From Alphaproteobacteria bacterium (lineage in GTDB: Bacteria; Pseudomonadota; Alphaproteobacteria; Micavibrionales; Micavibrionaceae), in contig JAERIN010000014.1 of the NCBI GenBank assembly GCA_016757515.1, positions 1 through 34,679 of the forward strand: a stretch of 34,679 nucleotides of DNA. Reading direction: 5' to 3'. Positions 6,526-14,402 of this stretch are shown here, one piece after another. Position 1 is the first letter of the stretch; each line of letters opens with the position of its first letter. A program made the position numbers and the translations under genes. The notes below the pieces were generated by a model. That model did not search any database. It was not told the origin of the DNA and worked only from the letters and a program-made list of their open reading frames with translations.

Positions 6526-7763
6526 CACCACGGCACCCGCGCGCCCAGGGCCCGTGCCACGCGCACCGCGCTCCACAGGCCGTCCTCGTGGAACCCGTGC
6601 CGCTGCCACGCCCCGCAGAACCACAGGCCCCGCGCGCCCTGTATAGCGCCGACTTCCCCTTGCGCGCGCAGCGCCGGGGCGTCAAAGCGCGGGTGGCGGA
6701 AGGTGTGGCGGTCATAGACCGTCTCCGCACGCGGCGGTCGGGCGGGGTTCAGGGTCACAAAAATGTCTTTGCCCGCAGGCAGGTCCTGCAGCGCGTTCAT
6801 CCAGTACGTCAGCGACACGCGCGGGCGGTCGTCGCCCTCCAGGTCGTCGGACAGGTAGACCCAGCTGGCCCACGCGGCGCGGCGCCGGGGCATCAGGGCA
6901 GCATCGCTGTGCACCACCAGGGCGTTGTCCTGATAGGTAAAGGCGCCCAGCACGCGCGCCTCGGCCTCTGTGGGCGCGGCAATCAAGGCCAACGCCTGAT
7001 CCGGGTGGCAGGCCAGGACAACCGCGTCATAGGCATCCGCACCGCCGCGCGCGTCGTGCACAACCCAGCCAGAGCCAGAGGGCTCCAGCCGCGTGGCCGC
7101 GCACGACAGGCGCACGCGCGCGCCCAGGGGGCCCACAATCCGCTCCACATAGGTGCGCGAGCCGCCGGCCACGCTGTACCACTGCGGCTGACGCAGCAGG
7201 GTCAGGAGCCCATGCCCCTCAAAAAACCGCACGAACGCGGCGGCCGGGAAGCCCGCAATTCGGGCCACGGGCGTGGACCAGATCGCCGCCGCCATGGGCA
7301 GAAGGTAGCGCCGTGCAAACGCCCGTGACAGGCGCAGTGCGGCCAGCATGTCGCCCAGCGTCACCTCTGGCGGCGCATCGCGCCAGCGAGGGGCGGCGCG
7401 GTTAAAGCGCAAAATATCGCGCAGCATCGCCCAGTGGCTGGGCCGCGCAAGGGTGCCCGCCTGCGCGAAGGGGGCCGAGGAGCTGTACTCCAGCGCGCCG
7501 CCGCCCAGACTCACGCCAAAGGCCATGTCGGCCTTCGTGCGCGCCGCGCCCAGGCGGCCAAACAGGCCCAGGAGGTTCGGGTAGGTGCGGTCGTTGCACA
7601 CGATAAAGCCCGTATCCACAGGCCCCACGCCGGGTACATCAATGGTGCGCGCGTGCCCGCCGGGGCGCGGCGCAGCTTCATAGACCGTGATGTCGTGGTG
7701 TGGGGTTAGCAGGTACGCCGCGCCCAGCCCGCTGATGCCCGTTCCGATGATCGCGATGCGCAT
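6525..7763 (-). CDS. FAD-dependent oxidoreductase (amine-oxidase/desaturase-like)
   Basis: 412 aa. The N-terminal dinucleotide-binding motif MRIAIIGTGISGLGAAYLL and the second FAD contact EAAPRPGGHART (about 34-45) are intact, followed by VDTGFIVCNDRTYPN typical of this subgroup. The C-terminal FAD motif GLWFCGAWQRHGFHEDGL is near residue 385. These proteins resemble phytoene desaturases and monoamine oxidases but are partners of DUF1365 and Cfa; in Rhodobacter-type gene sets they act on acyl chains. First gene of a five-gene minus-strand operon. No SigE/ChrR pair is present here, although such sets are often under that control. Confidence 0.87.
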   Translation of the reverse strand: MRIAIIGTGISGLGAAYLLTPHHDITVYEAAPRPGGHARTIDVPGVGPVDTGFIVCNDRTYPNLLGLFGRLGAARTKADMAFGVSLGGGALEYSSSAPFAQAGTLARPSHWAMLRDILRFNRAAPRWRDAPPEVTLGDMLAALRLSRAFARRYLLPMAAAIWSTPVARIAGFPAAAFVRFFEGHGLLTLLRQPQWYSVAGGSRTYVERIVGPLGARVRLSCAATRLEPSGSGWVVHDARGGADAYDAVVLACHPDQALALIAAPTEAEARVLGAFTYQDNALVVHSDAALMPRRRAAWASWVYLSDDLEGDDRPRVSLTYWMNALQDLPAGKDIFVTLNPARPPRAETVYDRHTFRHPRFDAPALRAQGEVGAIQGARGLWFCGAWQRHGFHEDGLWSAVRVARALGARVPW

Positions 7764-7831
7764 GGACCCGGAGGGTAGCGCAAAACCCCGCGCCCAGATA
7801 GGTCGGGCCGATGGACGCAGGATGTTGGGCT

Positions 7832-7895
7832 TGCTGTAAGCCTATCCCACAATCTTTTCTATCAAAAATCCTATAGACGCCATAGGCTTACAGCA
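7832..7895. repeat. 14-bp perfect inverted repeat with nested 5-bp stem
   Basis: TGCTGTAAGCCTAT (7832-7845) and ATAGGCTTACAGCA (7882-7895) are exact inverted copies around a 36-nt AT-rich loop, inside which TCTAT (7858-7862) and ATAGA (7873-7877) pair again. There is no T-run, so it is not a normal terminator. It may be a recombination site, a protein-binding cruciform or the end of a lost element. It lies in the 356-bp space between two genes (7764-8119); besides this and the tiny ORF at 7984 nothing else is recognisable there. Confidence 0.75.
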
Positions 7896-7983
7896 CTTTG
7901 CATTAAGGAATATCTCATGCTGTGATTCGCGCACGACCTACTCCCTAGACCTTAGAAGGCGCACAAAAAGGACGACACTGATC

Positions 7984-8070
7984 ATGAAAACCTTCGGCAC
8001 ACTCAAAAAGCGACGTCAGAGCCTGGCGGATCCCGGCGACCTGGAGGCCCTGTTTAAGGATAGTTCTTGA
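7984..8070 (+). CDS. Possible 28-aa small protein
   Basis: An ATG with AAGGA about 12 nt upstream opens a 28-codon frame beginning MKTFGTLKKRRQSLADPG and ending in ALFKDSS. The peptide is basic at its N-terminus and acidic at its C-terminus, with no hydrophobic segment. It is not recognised. It follows the 14-bp inverted repeat and precedes the convergent dgt stop. Coding status is uncertain; it could equally be a fragment of a lost gene. Confidence 0.3.
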   Translation: MKTFGTLKKRRQSLADPGDLEALFKDSS

Positions 8071-8119
8071 TGCAAATTGCTGTAAAACAAGGGTTTGGTG
8101 ACTCTCGACCGCACCAGCC

Positions 8120-9268
8120 TTATTTGGCGTGGGCGCTCATCGCGCCCTGCCCGGACAGGCGCGCGGCGTAGGTGTCGCTCATCCCGGCGATATAGTCCGC
8201 GACGACGCGGGCGCGGGGGAAGCGCGCGAGCAAAGGCTCCCAGTCTTCCGGGAGGGCAAGGCGCCCGTCCATGAGGGCCGCGAACAGCCCCTCCACCACG
8301 CGCTGCCCGGCCTCTGCGGGGGCAAGGACGGACGGGTGGCGGTAGACCCGGGCCATGAGGAAGGCCCGTAGCTCGGCCACCTTGACCGCCATGGCTGTTG
8401 AAAAGGCCACGAGGGGCAAGCCGGCAGTGCGGATGGCTTTGGCGCTGCTTGGCTTCAGGGCCGCAAGGGCCCCCCGCGTGGCGGTCAGGACATCTTGCGC
8501 CATGGCCCCCAGGACCTCCCGCACCAGGGTCGCCGCCGCTATGCGCGGCTCCAGCGCGCCGTACTCCGCCTCCATCCGGGCGAGCTCCGCCCCCGGTAGG
8601 GCCAGATCCTCCAAATCCTCCGGCGAGATAAGCCCCGCGCGCAGGCCGTCCTCTATGTCATGCGCGGTGTAGGCAATGTCGTCCGCGATGCCCGCAAGCT
8701 GCGCCTCCAGCGGCGCATGGAGGCCCAGGTATAAGTCTGCCTTTTCGGCCACCGCCGCCAGGCCGGGCCCAAAAGGGCCGGCCACAGGCCCGCCATGCTT
8801 TGCGATGCCCTCCAGGGTCTCTAGCGTCAGGTTCAGCCCGTCCCACCGGGGGTAGCGCCGCTCCAGCAGCGTCACAATCCGCAGGGCCTGGTCGTTGTGC
8901 TCAAATCCGCCGTGGGGGGCCATGCAGGCGGCCAGGGCTTCCTGCCCCGCGTGGGCAAAGGGCGGGTGGCCCAGGTCGTGCGCAAGGGCCACGGCCTCGG
9001 CCAGGTCCTCGTTCACACCCAGAGCGCGCGCGAGGCTCCGCGCAACCTGCGCCACCTCAACCGTGTGCGTCAGGCGCGTGCGGACGTGATCTCCCTCCGG
9101 CCCCACGAAGACCTGCGTCTTGTGCTTCAGGCGGCGGAAGGCCGTTGTGTGGATGATCCGGTCCCGGTCCCGCGCGAAGCAGTCCCGCTCCGTCCCCTCC
9201 AGCTCCGCCACCAGCCGCCCGCGGCTGGCCTCTGGCCTACAGGCATATGGCGGGGTGGGATGCATCAT
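8120..9268 (-). CDS. dgt: Deoxyguanosinetriphosphate triphosphohydrolase-like protein (dGTPase)
   Basis: 382 aa, the usual length of the dGTPase-like type. It hydrolyses dNTPs to the nucleoside and tripolyphosphate, acting on nucleotide pools. Seen: RDRIIHTTAFRRLKHKTQVF (35-54), the HD-domain metal site with His68 in RLTHTVEV, His97-Asp98 in AHDLGHPPFAHAG, and later IADDIAYTAHDIEDGL (about 190-205) with the last metal Asp. The first ATG (9268) directly follows AGGTGA; ATG at codon 2 is equally possible. TATCAT lies about 20 nt upstream. It stands alone, next to an IS remnant. Confidence 0.93.
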   Translation of the reverse strand: MMHPTPPYACRPEASRGRLVAELEGTERDCFARDRDRIIHTTAFRRLKHKTQVFVGPEGDHVRTRLTHTVEVAQVARSLARALGVNEDLAEAVALAHDLGHPPFAHAGQEALAACMAPHGGFEHNDQALRIVTLLERRYPRWDGLNLTLETLEGIAKHGGPVAGPFGPGLAAVAEKADLYLGLHAPLEAQLAGIADDIAYTAHDIEDGLRAGLISPEDLEDLALPGAELARMEAEYGALEPRIAAATLVREVLGAMAQDVLTATRGALAALKPSSAKAIRTAGLPLVAFSTAMAVKVAELRAFLMARVYRHPSVLAPAEAGQRVVEGLFAALMDGRLALPEDWEPLLARFPRARVVADYIAGMSDTYAARLSGQGAMSAHAK

Positions 9269-9313
9269 TCACCTACCCTTAACAGTCCTATGATACAATG
9301 CCTAGGGTCATGA

Positions 9314-9549
9314 CTAGTTGAGGGGGTTCATGCGGCAAATTTTGAGCACCAGCCGTCCAAGGTTCGCCCCCCTGTTGTTAACTCGCATTCTTTCAAGTGC
9401 AGCCAGAAGGTCTGCGGGGCCATGCCGCGGAATCGGGCCAGGCGGACCTTGGCCAGGGCCCAAAATCCCTCGATCCCGTTGATGTGCGTGCCGTCCTGGC
9501 GGGCAAACTCGTCCCTGGAGTGATTGACCCGTTTGTGCCCGTAGCCCAC
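9314..9549 (-). pseudogene. Decayed IS1595-type transposase, C-terminal part
   Basis: The minus strand shows the end of a DDE transposase of the IS1595 type: VNHSRDEFA, then GTHINGIEGFWALAKVRLAR and TFWLHLKECE (frame ending at 9328). The family's last residues follow in another frame as VNNRGANLGRLVLKICRMNP, stopping at 9314. A frameshifting deletion therefore sits near 9375-9385, and the N-terminal two thirds of the enzyme, including the first catalytic Asp residues, is missing. CCTAGGGTCATGACTAG just beyond the stop (9300-9316) may be the old terminal repeat. It is not functional. It separates dgt from flbT. Confidence 0.8.
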
Positions 9550-9683
9550 CCACTTGTGTGAGGCGGGTGTACGCAAAGTTATAGACGCGCGCCTTTGGGG
9601 TTCGTCGCAACTGGAGGGTTTTGCGAGAAAGGGCGCGCACTTGCGGGCTAGGCCGTGCCGCACCGCGGGCGTTGATTTTCCAT

Positions 9684-9713
9684 TTTACAACCCATGGTGT
9701 TCTGGTCTACACT
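9684..9713 (+). promoter_or_regulatory. Putative flbT promoter
   Basis: TTTACA (9684-9689), an 18-nt spacer and TACACT (9708-9713) form a sigma70-like promoter 28 nt before the flbT start, leaving a short leader that contains the SD AAAGGGG. Confidence 0.45.
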
Positions 9714-9741
9714 GGCCCGAATCGCCGAAAGGGGCAACGTC

Positions 9742-10131
9742 ATGGCGCTTGTTATTGACCTAAAGCCGGGGGAGAAAGTCCTTATCGGGCAAGCCGTCAT
9801 CACGAACGATGACCAGAGGACGCGTTTGCACATCGCGGGCCCTGCGCCGATTCTGCGGCACAAGGACGTCTTGCAGCTGGAGGATGCGGACACCCCATGC
9901 AAGAAGATTTATTACATCGTGCAGTGTATGTACATCGCTGACGACCCCAAGACCCTGCATGACCAGTATTTTACCATGATCAAGGACGTTCAGGAGGCCG
10001 CGCCGTCAACGTCGGCGTACATACTGGAGATTAATAAGGAGATCGTAGGCGGCTCGTATTTTAGGGCCCTGAAGGTCGCCAAAAAACTGATCGCGTATGA
10101 GAAGGAGATTTTGGATCGTGCCCTTAGATAA
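9742..10131 (+). CDS. flbT: Flagellin-synthesis regulator FlbT
   Basis: 129 aa. FlbT is an alphaproteobacterial post-transcriptional regulator that binds the 5' leader of flagellin mRNA and couples flagellin synthesis to flagellar assembly. The family pattern is visible: LVIDLKPGEKVLIGQAVI (3-20), ILRHKDVLQLEDADTPCKKI (about 37-56) followed by YYIVQCMYI, and GGSYFRALKVAKKLIAYE near the end. The open frame extends 16 codons upstream, but ATG 9742 has a good SD and begins at the conserved N-terminus. flaF follows with a 14-bp overlap. The flagellin gene itself is at 24300 in this window. Confidence 0.9.
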   Translation: MALVIDLKPGEKVLIGQAVITNDDQRTRLHIAGPAPILRHKDVLQLEDADTPCKKIYYIVQCMYIADDPKTLHDQYFTMIKDVQEAAPSTSAYILEINKEIVGGSYFRALKVAKKLIAYEKEILDRALR

Positions 10132-10555
10132 CCCTAACCACGCCCTCGCTGCAGGGGCGTACGCACACTATGCAAAAGAAGGAGCCGAGAGCCAGCGGGA
10201 GCTGGAGGCCAGCGTGCTTTTGAAGGCCGCAGCCCGGCTGGAGGCCTTGCAGGGGGAGTGGGAGAAGGGCGCGCGCGCCGCTCTGCCGGAGGTCCTGGCG
10301 TACAACCGGAAATTATGGCTCGTGTTTTATGACTCAGCCTTAGAGAGGGAGGAGGAGGCCAAGCATGCCCCCCAGCCCCCAGAGGGGTCGGAGGCTGGGG
10401 TGGAGTCCTCTGTGCGTAAGAATATGATTGTCCTCGCGCGCTATGTCTTCCGTAGGGAGGTGGATATACTTGCGGCGCCGGACCCTGAGAAGCTGGACAT
10501 CCTCATCTCCATAAACCGCAACATTGCTGCCGGACTGATGGGGGAGACAGGCTAG
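10118..10555 (+). CDS. flaF: Flagellin-biosynthesis protein FlaF
   Basis: 145 aa from GTG 10118. FlaF works with FlbT and is needed for flagellin translation or secretion in alphaproteobacteria. Seen: the N-terminal AYAHYAKEGAESQRELEASV (replacing the common Y..v....esprelE), the central LAYNRKLWLVFYD (about 63-75), and the C-terminal LDILISINRNIAAGLMG typical of the family. The protein is somewhat long because of an acidic linker (EREEEAKHAPQPPEGSEAG). GTG 10118 has AAGGAG about 11 nt upstream; the earlier ATG at 10097 would place that SD inside the coding region. It overlaps flbT by 14 bp, indicating one transcript. Confidence 0.85.
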   Translation: MPLDNPNHALAAGAYAHYAKEGAESQRELEASVLLKAAARLEALQGEWEKGARAALPEVLAYNRKLWLVFYDSALEREEEAKHAPQPPEGSEAGVESSVRKNMIVLARYVFRREVDILAAPDPEKLDILISINRNIAAGLMGETG

Positions 10556-10591
10556 TGACGTTTGGCCCCGGTGTGTGCTTAAAGGGCGGGC

Positions 10592-11398
10592 ATGGGCGTT
10601 CTGGGAGCGATCTGTGAGGCGAAGCGGGCGCATGTGGCTGCGTGCAGGGCACGGGTGCCCTTGGCGGAGATCCGGCAGCGTGCCGAGTCTGCTGGGCCTG
10701 CGCGGGGTTTTGCTGCGGCGCTCGCAGCCAGGCCTGGTCCGGCCCTTATCGCAGAGGTGAAGCGCGCAAGCCCCTCAAAAGGAACCCTCTTCCCCCAGGC
10801 CGACGCGGCTGAGGTGGCCCAGGCCTATGAGAGAGGAGGGGCTGCGTGCCTCTCTGTGCTTACGGACACGCCCTACTTCGGCGGGCGGGATGAGGACCTG
10901 GTGCAGGCCCGGGCCGCCACGCGCCTGCCCGTGCTGCGTAAGGACTTTACGCTGGAGCCCTATCAGGTCTATGAGGCCCGGGCTTTGGGAGCAGACGCCA
11001 TCCTGCTCATACTCGCCGCTCTGGAGGACCCTCTGGCCGCCTCTCTGGCCTCTCTGGCCGCTGACCTGGGCATGGATGTCCTGTGTGAGGTGCACAACGA
11101 GGCAGAATTGGCCAGGGCGGCAGCCTTGGGCGCGCGTCTTATCGGTGTGAACGCTCGGAATCTGGGCACGCTGGCTGTGGACCTTGCTGTGCCCCGCGCC
11201 CTCATCGCGCGCATGCCCCAGGGCGCCTTGCCCGTGGCAGAGAGCGGGATAGACGGGCCAGAGACCCTGACGGACCTCCACGCCCAGGGCTATCGGGCTT
11301 TCCTCGTGGGTGAGGCCCTTATGCGTGCGCCTGACCAGGAAATCGCCACACGCGCCCTGCTGCGGGGGCAGTTTGGGGAGGACGCTAAATTGTTATAA
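10592..11398 (+). CDS. trpC: Indole-3-glycerol phosphate synthase
   Basis: 268 aa TIM barrel, normal for TrpC. It closes the indole ring in tryptophan synthesis. Seen: AEVKRASPSKG (54-64) with the catalytic Glu/Lys and phosphate-contact Ser, PVLRKDFTLEPYQVYEAR (about 113-130), CEVHNEAELARA, GVNARNLGTLAVDL (Ala replaces the common Asn in GxNNR) and VAESGIDGPETL. SD AAAGGGCG lies upstream of ATG 10592. trpD and trpG, its common partners, are absent; it follows flaF by 36 nt and may be read from the flbT promoter. Confidence 0.93.
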   Translation: MGVLGAICEAKRAHVAACRARVPLAEIRQRAESAGPARGFAAALAARPGPALIAEVKRASPSKGTLFPQADAAEVAQAYERGGAACLSVLTDTPYFGGRDEDLVQARAATRLPVLRKDFTLEPYQVYEARALGADAILLILAALEDPLAASLASLAADLGMDVLCEVHNEAELARAAALGARLIGVNARNLGTLAVDLAVPRALIARMPQGALPVAESGIDGPETLTDLHAQGYRAFLVGEALMRAPDQEIATRALLRGQFGEDAKLL

Positions 11399-11421
11399 GG
11401 CCGGGGCGTTTCTGACCCCCT

Positions 11422-11450
11422 TTGCGCCCACGCATGAAACGCGCTATCCT
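11422..11450 (+). promoter_or_regulatory. Putative leaderless promoter of the GST gene
   Basis: TTGCGC (11422-11427), 17 nt, TATCCT (11445-11450), then 8 nt to ATG 11459, with no SD in between. Confidence 0.55.
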
Positions 11451-11458
11451 CTGCGCTC

Positions 11459-12127
11459 ATGCGCACGCTCTACCACCTGTGGCTTGATCCGCGCTCCCGG
11501 AAGGTGCGCATCACCTTGGCGGAAAAGGGCATCAGTTTTGACCCTAAGGTGGAAAAGGTGTGGGAGCGCCGGACAGAGTTTCTGGCGCTTAACCCTGCGG
11601 GGGAGGTCCCCGTTCTGGTGGAGGAGGACGGCACGACGCTCGCCACATCTAACGTGATTTGCGAATACTTGGAGGAGGCCTACCCGCAGGTGAATCTCCT
11701 GGGTGCGGAGCCAGTGCAACGGGCGGAGACGCGCCGCCTCGTGGCGTGGTTTGACCAAAAGTTCGCGCGCGAGGTGACGGACAACTTGGTGGGCGAGAAG
11801 CTGATGAAGCGGTTTTTGAAGTTGGGTGAACCGCACGGGCCTGCGATACGGGCAGGGCACGCCAACATACACTATCATCTTGATTACATAGGGTTTCTCA
11901 CGGAAAAGAGATCTTGGCTTGCCGGGGCGGACTTTTCCCTCGCGGATGCGGCTGCGGCGGCGCACCTGTCTGCTGTGGACTATGTGGGTGACGTGCCCTG
12001 GGATCAGCACGCCGCAGCGCGCTCTTGGTACACGCGCGTGAAGTCTCGGCCCAGTTTCCGCGCCCTTTTGGCCGACCGCATACCAGGTTTTTTCCCCGCA
12101 GAGCATTACGAGGACACGGATTTCTAA
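11459..12127 (+). CDS. Glutathione S-transferase family protein
   Basis: 222 aa. The N-terminal thioredoxin-fold domain (1-75) has LDPRSRKVRITLAEKGISF, NPAGEVPVLVEEDG with the cis-Pro, and the glutathione-contact TSNVICEYLEE (Glu-Ser type replaced by Thr-Ser). The all-helical C-terminal domain (about 85-215) has LAGADFSLADAAAAAHLSAV, the N-capping box and hydrophobic staple of GSTs. Substrate unknown. It begins a two-gene plus-strand unit with the epimerase, whose GTG starts 1 nt after this stop. A promoter with the same TATCCT-8-ATG spacing is found before efp. Confidence 0.88.
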   Translation: MRTLYHLWLDPRSRKVRITLAEKGISFDPKVEKVWERRTEFLALNPAGEVPVLVEEDGTTLATSNVICEYLEEAYPQVNLLGAEPVQRAETRRLVAWFDQKFAREVTDNLVGEKLMKRFLKLGEPHGPAIRAGHANIHYHLDYIGFLTEKRSWLAGADFSLADAAAAAHLSAVDYVGDVPWDQHAAARSWYTRVKSRPSFRALLADRIPGFFPAEHYEDTDF

Positions 12128-12128
12128 A

Positions 12129-13025
12129 GTGTCCAAGGCGCAGCGCAAGTTCTTTTGTTTTGGCTATGGCTACACGGCCCAGCGGCTTGGCCGCGCCCTC
12201 GCGCGTGAGGGGGGATGGACCCTGGCGGGCACAACGCGGGCCCCGGAACGTAAGGAGGCCCTGGGATACGAAGACGTAAAGGCCCATATTTTTGACCACG
12301 CGTACCCCTTGCCCGACGTGGGCAAAATGCTGGCGGGCACAACGCACCTCCTTCTGTCTGTACCGCCGGATGTGGACGGCAGCCTCGTCGCCCGCGCGCA
12401 TGGGGAGGAGATCGCCGCCCTGCCGGGGCTCTCTTGGGTTGGGTACCTGTCCACAACCGGTGTGTACGGAGACCGGGGCGGGGGCTGGGTGGACGAGGAC
12501 AGCGCGGCCAACCCGACGACCATACGGGGCACCCGCCGGGCCATGGCGGAGCGGCAGTGGTATGCGCTGCATAGATCTCATGGCTTGCCACTCCATATTT
12601 TCCGTCTGGCGGGGATATACGGACCACAGCGCAGCGCCCTGGACGCTGTTAGGGCCGGCATGAGTCGCCGGATAGACAAGCCTGGCCACGCGTTCAGCCG
12701 CATCCATGTTGACGATGTGGTCCAGGTGATTCGCGCTTCTATGGCGGCACCCGCGCCGGGCCGGGTGTACAACCTGGCCGACGACTGCCCCGCGCCCAGC
12801 CATGCTGTTATCGCCTACGCGTGCGACCTTCTGGGCCTGTCTGTCCCTCCCCTTTTGCCCTTTTCTGAGGCGGACCTGGCGCCCATCACGCGCAGCTTTT
12901 ACGCGGACAACAAGCGCGTGCACAACGACCGCATCAAGCGCGAACTGGGCGTGCGCCTCCTGTACCCCTCTTTCCGCGAGGGCCTCGCGGCCTGCCTGGC
13001 GGAGGAGGGGGGCGCAGCCTCATAA
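12129..13025 (+). CDS. NAD-dependent epimerase/dehydratase family protein (YeeZ-like)
   Basis: 298 aa extended-SDR-like protein. The N-terminal cofactor site is FCFGYGYTAQRLGRAL (about 9-24), a YeeZ-type variant in which the third Gly is altered. YLSTTGVYGDRGG (about 107-119) and FRLAGIYGPQRSALD (about 157-171) are the other family marks. It lacks the canonical Y-x3-K, as is usual for this subgroup, so its reaction is unknown. The start codon is GTG. Its last 6 bp overlap the convergent ubiE stop. Confidence 0.8.
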   Translation: MSKAQRKFFCFGYGYTAQRLGRALAREGGWTLAGTTRAPERKEALGYEDVKAHIFDHAYPLPDVGKMLAGTTHLLLSVPPDVDGSLVARAHGEEIAALPGLSWVGYLSTTGVYGDRGGGWVDEDSAANPTTIRGTRRAMAERQWYALHRSHGLPLHIFRLAGIYGPQRSALDAVRAGMSRRIDKPGHAFSRIHVDDVVQVIRASMAAPAPGRVYNLADDCPAPSHAVIAYACDLLGLSVPPLLPFSEADLAPITRSFYADNKRVHNDRIKRELGVRLLYPSFREGLAACLAEEGGAAS

Positions 13026-13766
13026 CGCCTTTAGCCCGGTGTGCACCGCCACAATGCCCGCCGACCACGCCTCATGCGCCACACCGGAAAACCCTGCGGC
13101 CTCCATGCGTGCAGCCAGGGCCGCGCGGGACGGGAAAGCGCGGATACTCTCTGCCAGGTATTGATAGCTCTCACTGTCCCTGGCGACGAGAGCGCCCAAG
13201 CGGGGCAAAACGTCAAAGGCATACGCGTCATAGGCCTGTTTGAGGACGGGCCGCTCCACGGGGGTGAACTCCAGCACCCACGCCCGCCCGCCGGGCCGCA
13301 GCACGCGGGCGAACTCGGCCAGTGCGTCGTCTATGCGCGTGACATTGCGCAGGCCGAAGGCGATGGTCAGGACGTCAAATGTTGCGTCCGGGAAGGGCAA
13401 AGCCTCGGCCCGGCCAAGCGCCCAGGTTATGCGCGGCAGCCCGGCATCCACGGCCCGCGCTGCGCCACAGGCCACCATTTCCGCGCTTGGGTCACAGACG
13501 GTGACGGACCCGGCCCCTCTTCGCGCCAGGCGGCGGGCTATGTCCCCCGTGCCGCCCGCGACATCTAGATAGGCCTTGCCTGGTGTGGGGGCTATGCGCC
13601 GGACAAAGCGATTCTTCCACAGGCGATGGATCCCCATGGACATGAGGTCATTCATCAGGTCGTACTTGGACGCGACGGAGGTGAACACCCTGTCCACAAG
13701 ACCGGGCTTTTCCGTAGCGTCTGTAGGGCGGAAGCCAAACTGCGCGCTTTCAGGGTTGACCGTCAT
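13020..13766 (-). CDS. ubiE: Bifunctional demethylmenaquinone/2-methoxy-6-polyprenyl-benzoquinol methylase
   Basis: 248 aa. UbiE performs the C-methylation step in ubiquinone (and menaquinone) synthesis. Seen: VDRVFTSVASKYDLMNDLMS (24-43), SMGIHRLWK, the SAM motif LDVAGGTGDIARRL (about 67-80), AEALPFPDATFDVLTIAFGL and RNVTRIDDAL (UbiE signature 2), and VLRPGGRAWVLEF. TAGGCT lies 7 nt before the ATG, and another TAGACT at 13816-13811 further upstream may be the promoter. Very sure of the family. Confidence 0.95.
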   Translation of the reverse strand: MTVNPESAQFGFRPTDATEKPGLVDRVFTSVASKYDLMNDLMSMGIHRLWKNRFVRRIAPTPGKAYLDVAGGTGDIARRLARRGAGSVTVCDPSAEMVACGAARAVDAGLPRITWALGRAEALPFPDATFDVLTIAFGLRNVTRIDDALAEFARVLRPGGRAWVLEFTPVERPVLKQAYDAYAFDVLPRLGALVARDSESYQYLAESIRAFPSRAALAARMEAAGFSGVAHEAWSAGIVAVHTGLKAL

Positions 13767-13813
13767 AGCCTGGAGCCTACACCGCCCGCGCCGGGCCTGG
13801 CCAGGGGGCGAGT

Positions 13814-14224
13814 CTACCCCCTGTGAGTCACGACCCCGCCCTCAGCGATGGCGAGGGACAGACGGGTTTCTGTGACCACCGCGCCTTCGCCAAACTGTGT
13901 CCGGACGGCAACCTCTACCCGCGTGCCGGGCGCGGCGAGGCCGCTGTGGGCCAGGGCTTCCACCGCCCGAGCGACCGTACCCACGACAAGGAGATAGGCA
14001 GAGCGCGTGCGGCAAGGCTCCACCCCCTGGGTCAGGGCGAGGCTGCGGGCGTGCCCCTGCGGGTCCGTCACGTGGGCCGCGACGGGCGTGTTGGCCAGAC
14101 GGCGTGTTGCGAGGGCCGCGCCCGCGCGGGCCGCAAGGGAAATACAGAATTGCGCGAGAGACTCCGGGGGCCCGAGGGACTCTAATGGAGCGTATGAGGG
14201 TGCGCGGGCAAGCCTCTGGGCCAT
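13814..14224 (-). CDS. Hypothetical protein
   Basis: 136 aa from ATG 14224, chosen because AGGAGAA sits 9 nt upstream; the open frame extends 67 codons further but without a better start. The protein is Ala/Thr-rich with a predicted mixed fold (GTRVEVAVRTQFGEGAVV, then ETRLSLAIAEGGVV near the end, likely beta strands). There is no signal peptide or TM segment. Not recognised. It ends 47 bp upstream of ubiE on the same strand and could be co-transcribed with it, which would hint at a link to quinone metabolism; this is only context. Confidence 0.6.
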   Translation of the reverse strand: MAQRLARAPSYAPLESLGPPESLAQFCISLAARAGAALATRRLANTPVAAHVTDPQGHARSLALTQGVEPCRTRSAYLLVVGTVARAVEALAHSGLAAPGTRVEVAVRTQFGEGAVVTETRLSLAIAEGGVVTHRG

Positions 14225-14281
14225 ATGTGGTTTCTCCTGTTTCACCAAATGTACTCTTTGCAGTCTTGTAATACTTATTTT

Positions 14282-14311
14282 AGTTATGCCCCACTTTGCA
14301 CAAGGAGTCAA
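14282..14311 (-). promoter_or_regulatory. Putative promoter of the 13814-14224 gene
   Basis: On the minus strand TTGACT (14311-14306), about 18 nt, ATAACT (14287-14282), followed by an AT-rich leader to the SD. Confidence 0.35.
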
Positions 14312-14402
14312 ACTTTTTTTGCGCTCTTCCCCCGGCTTTTTTTGTGGACGCGGGCGGGCTAGACTCGCACCCCTGACCACACAAGGAGTCCTCGCAAGAA
14401 GC

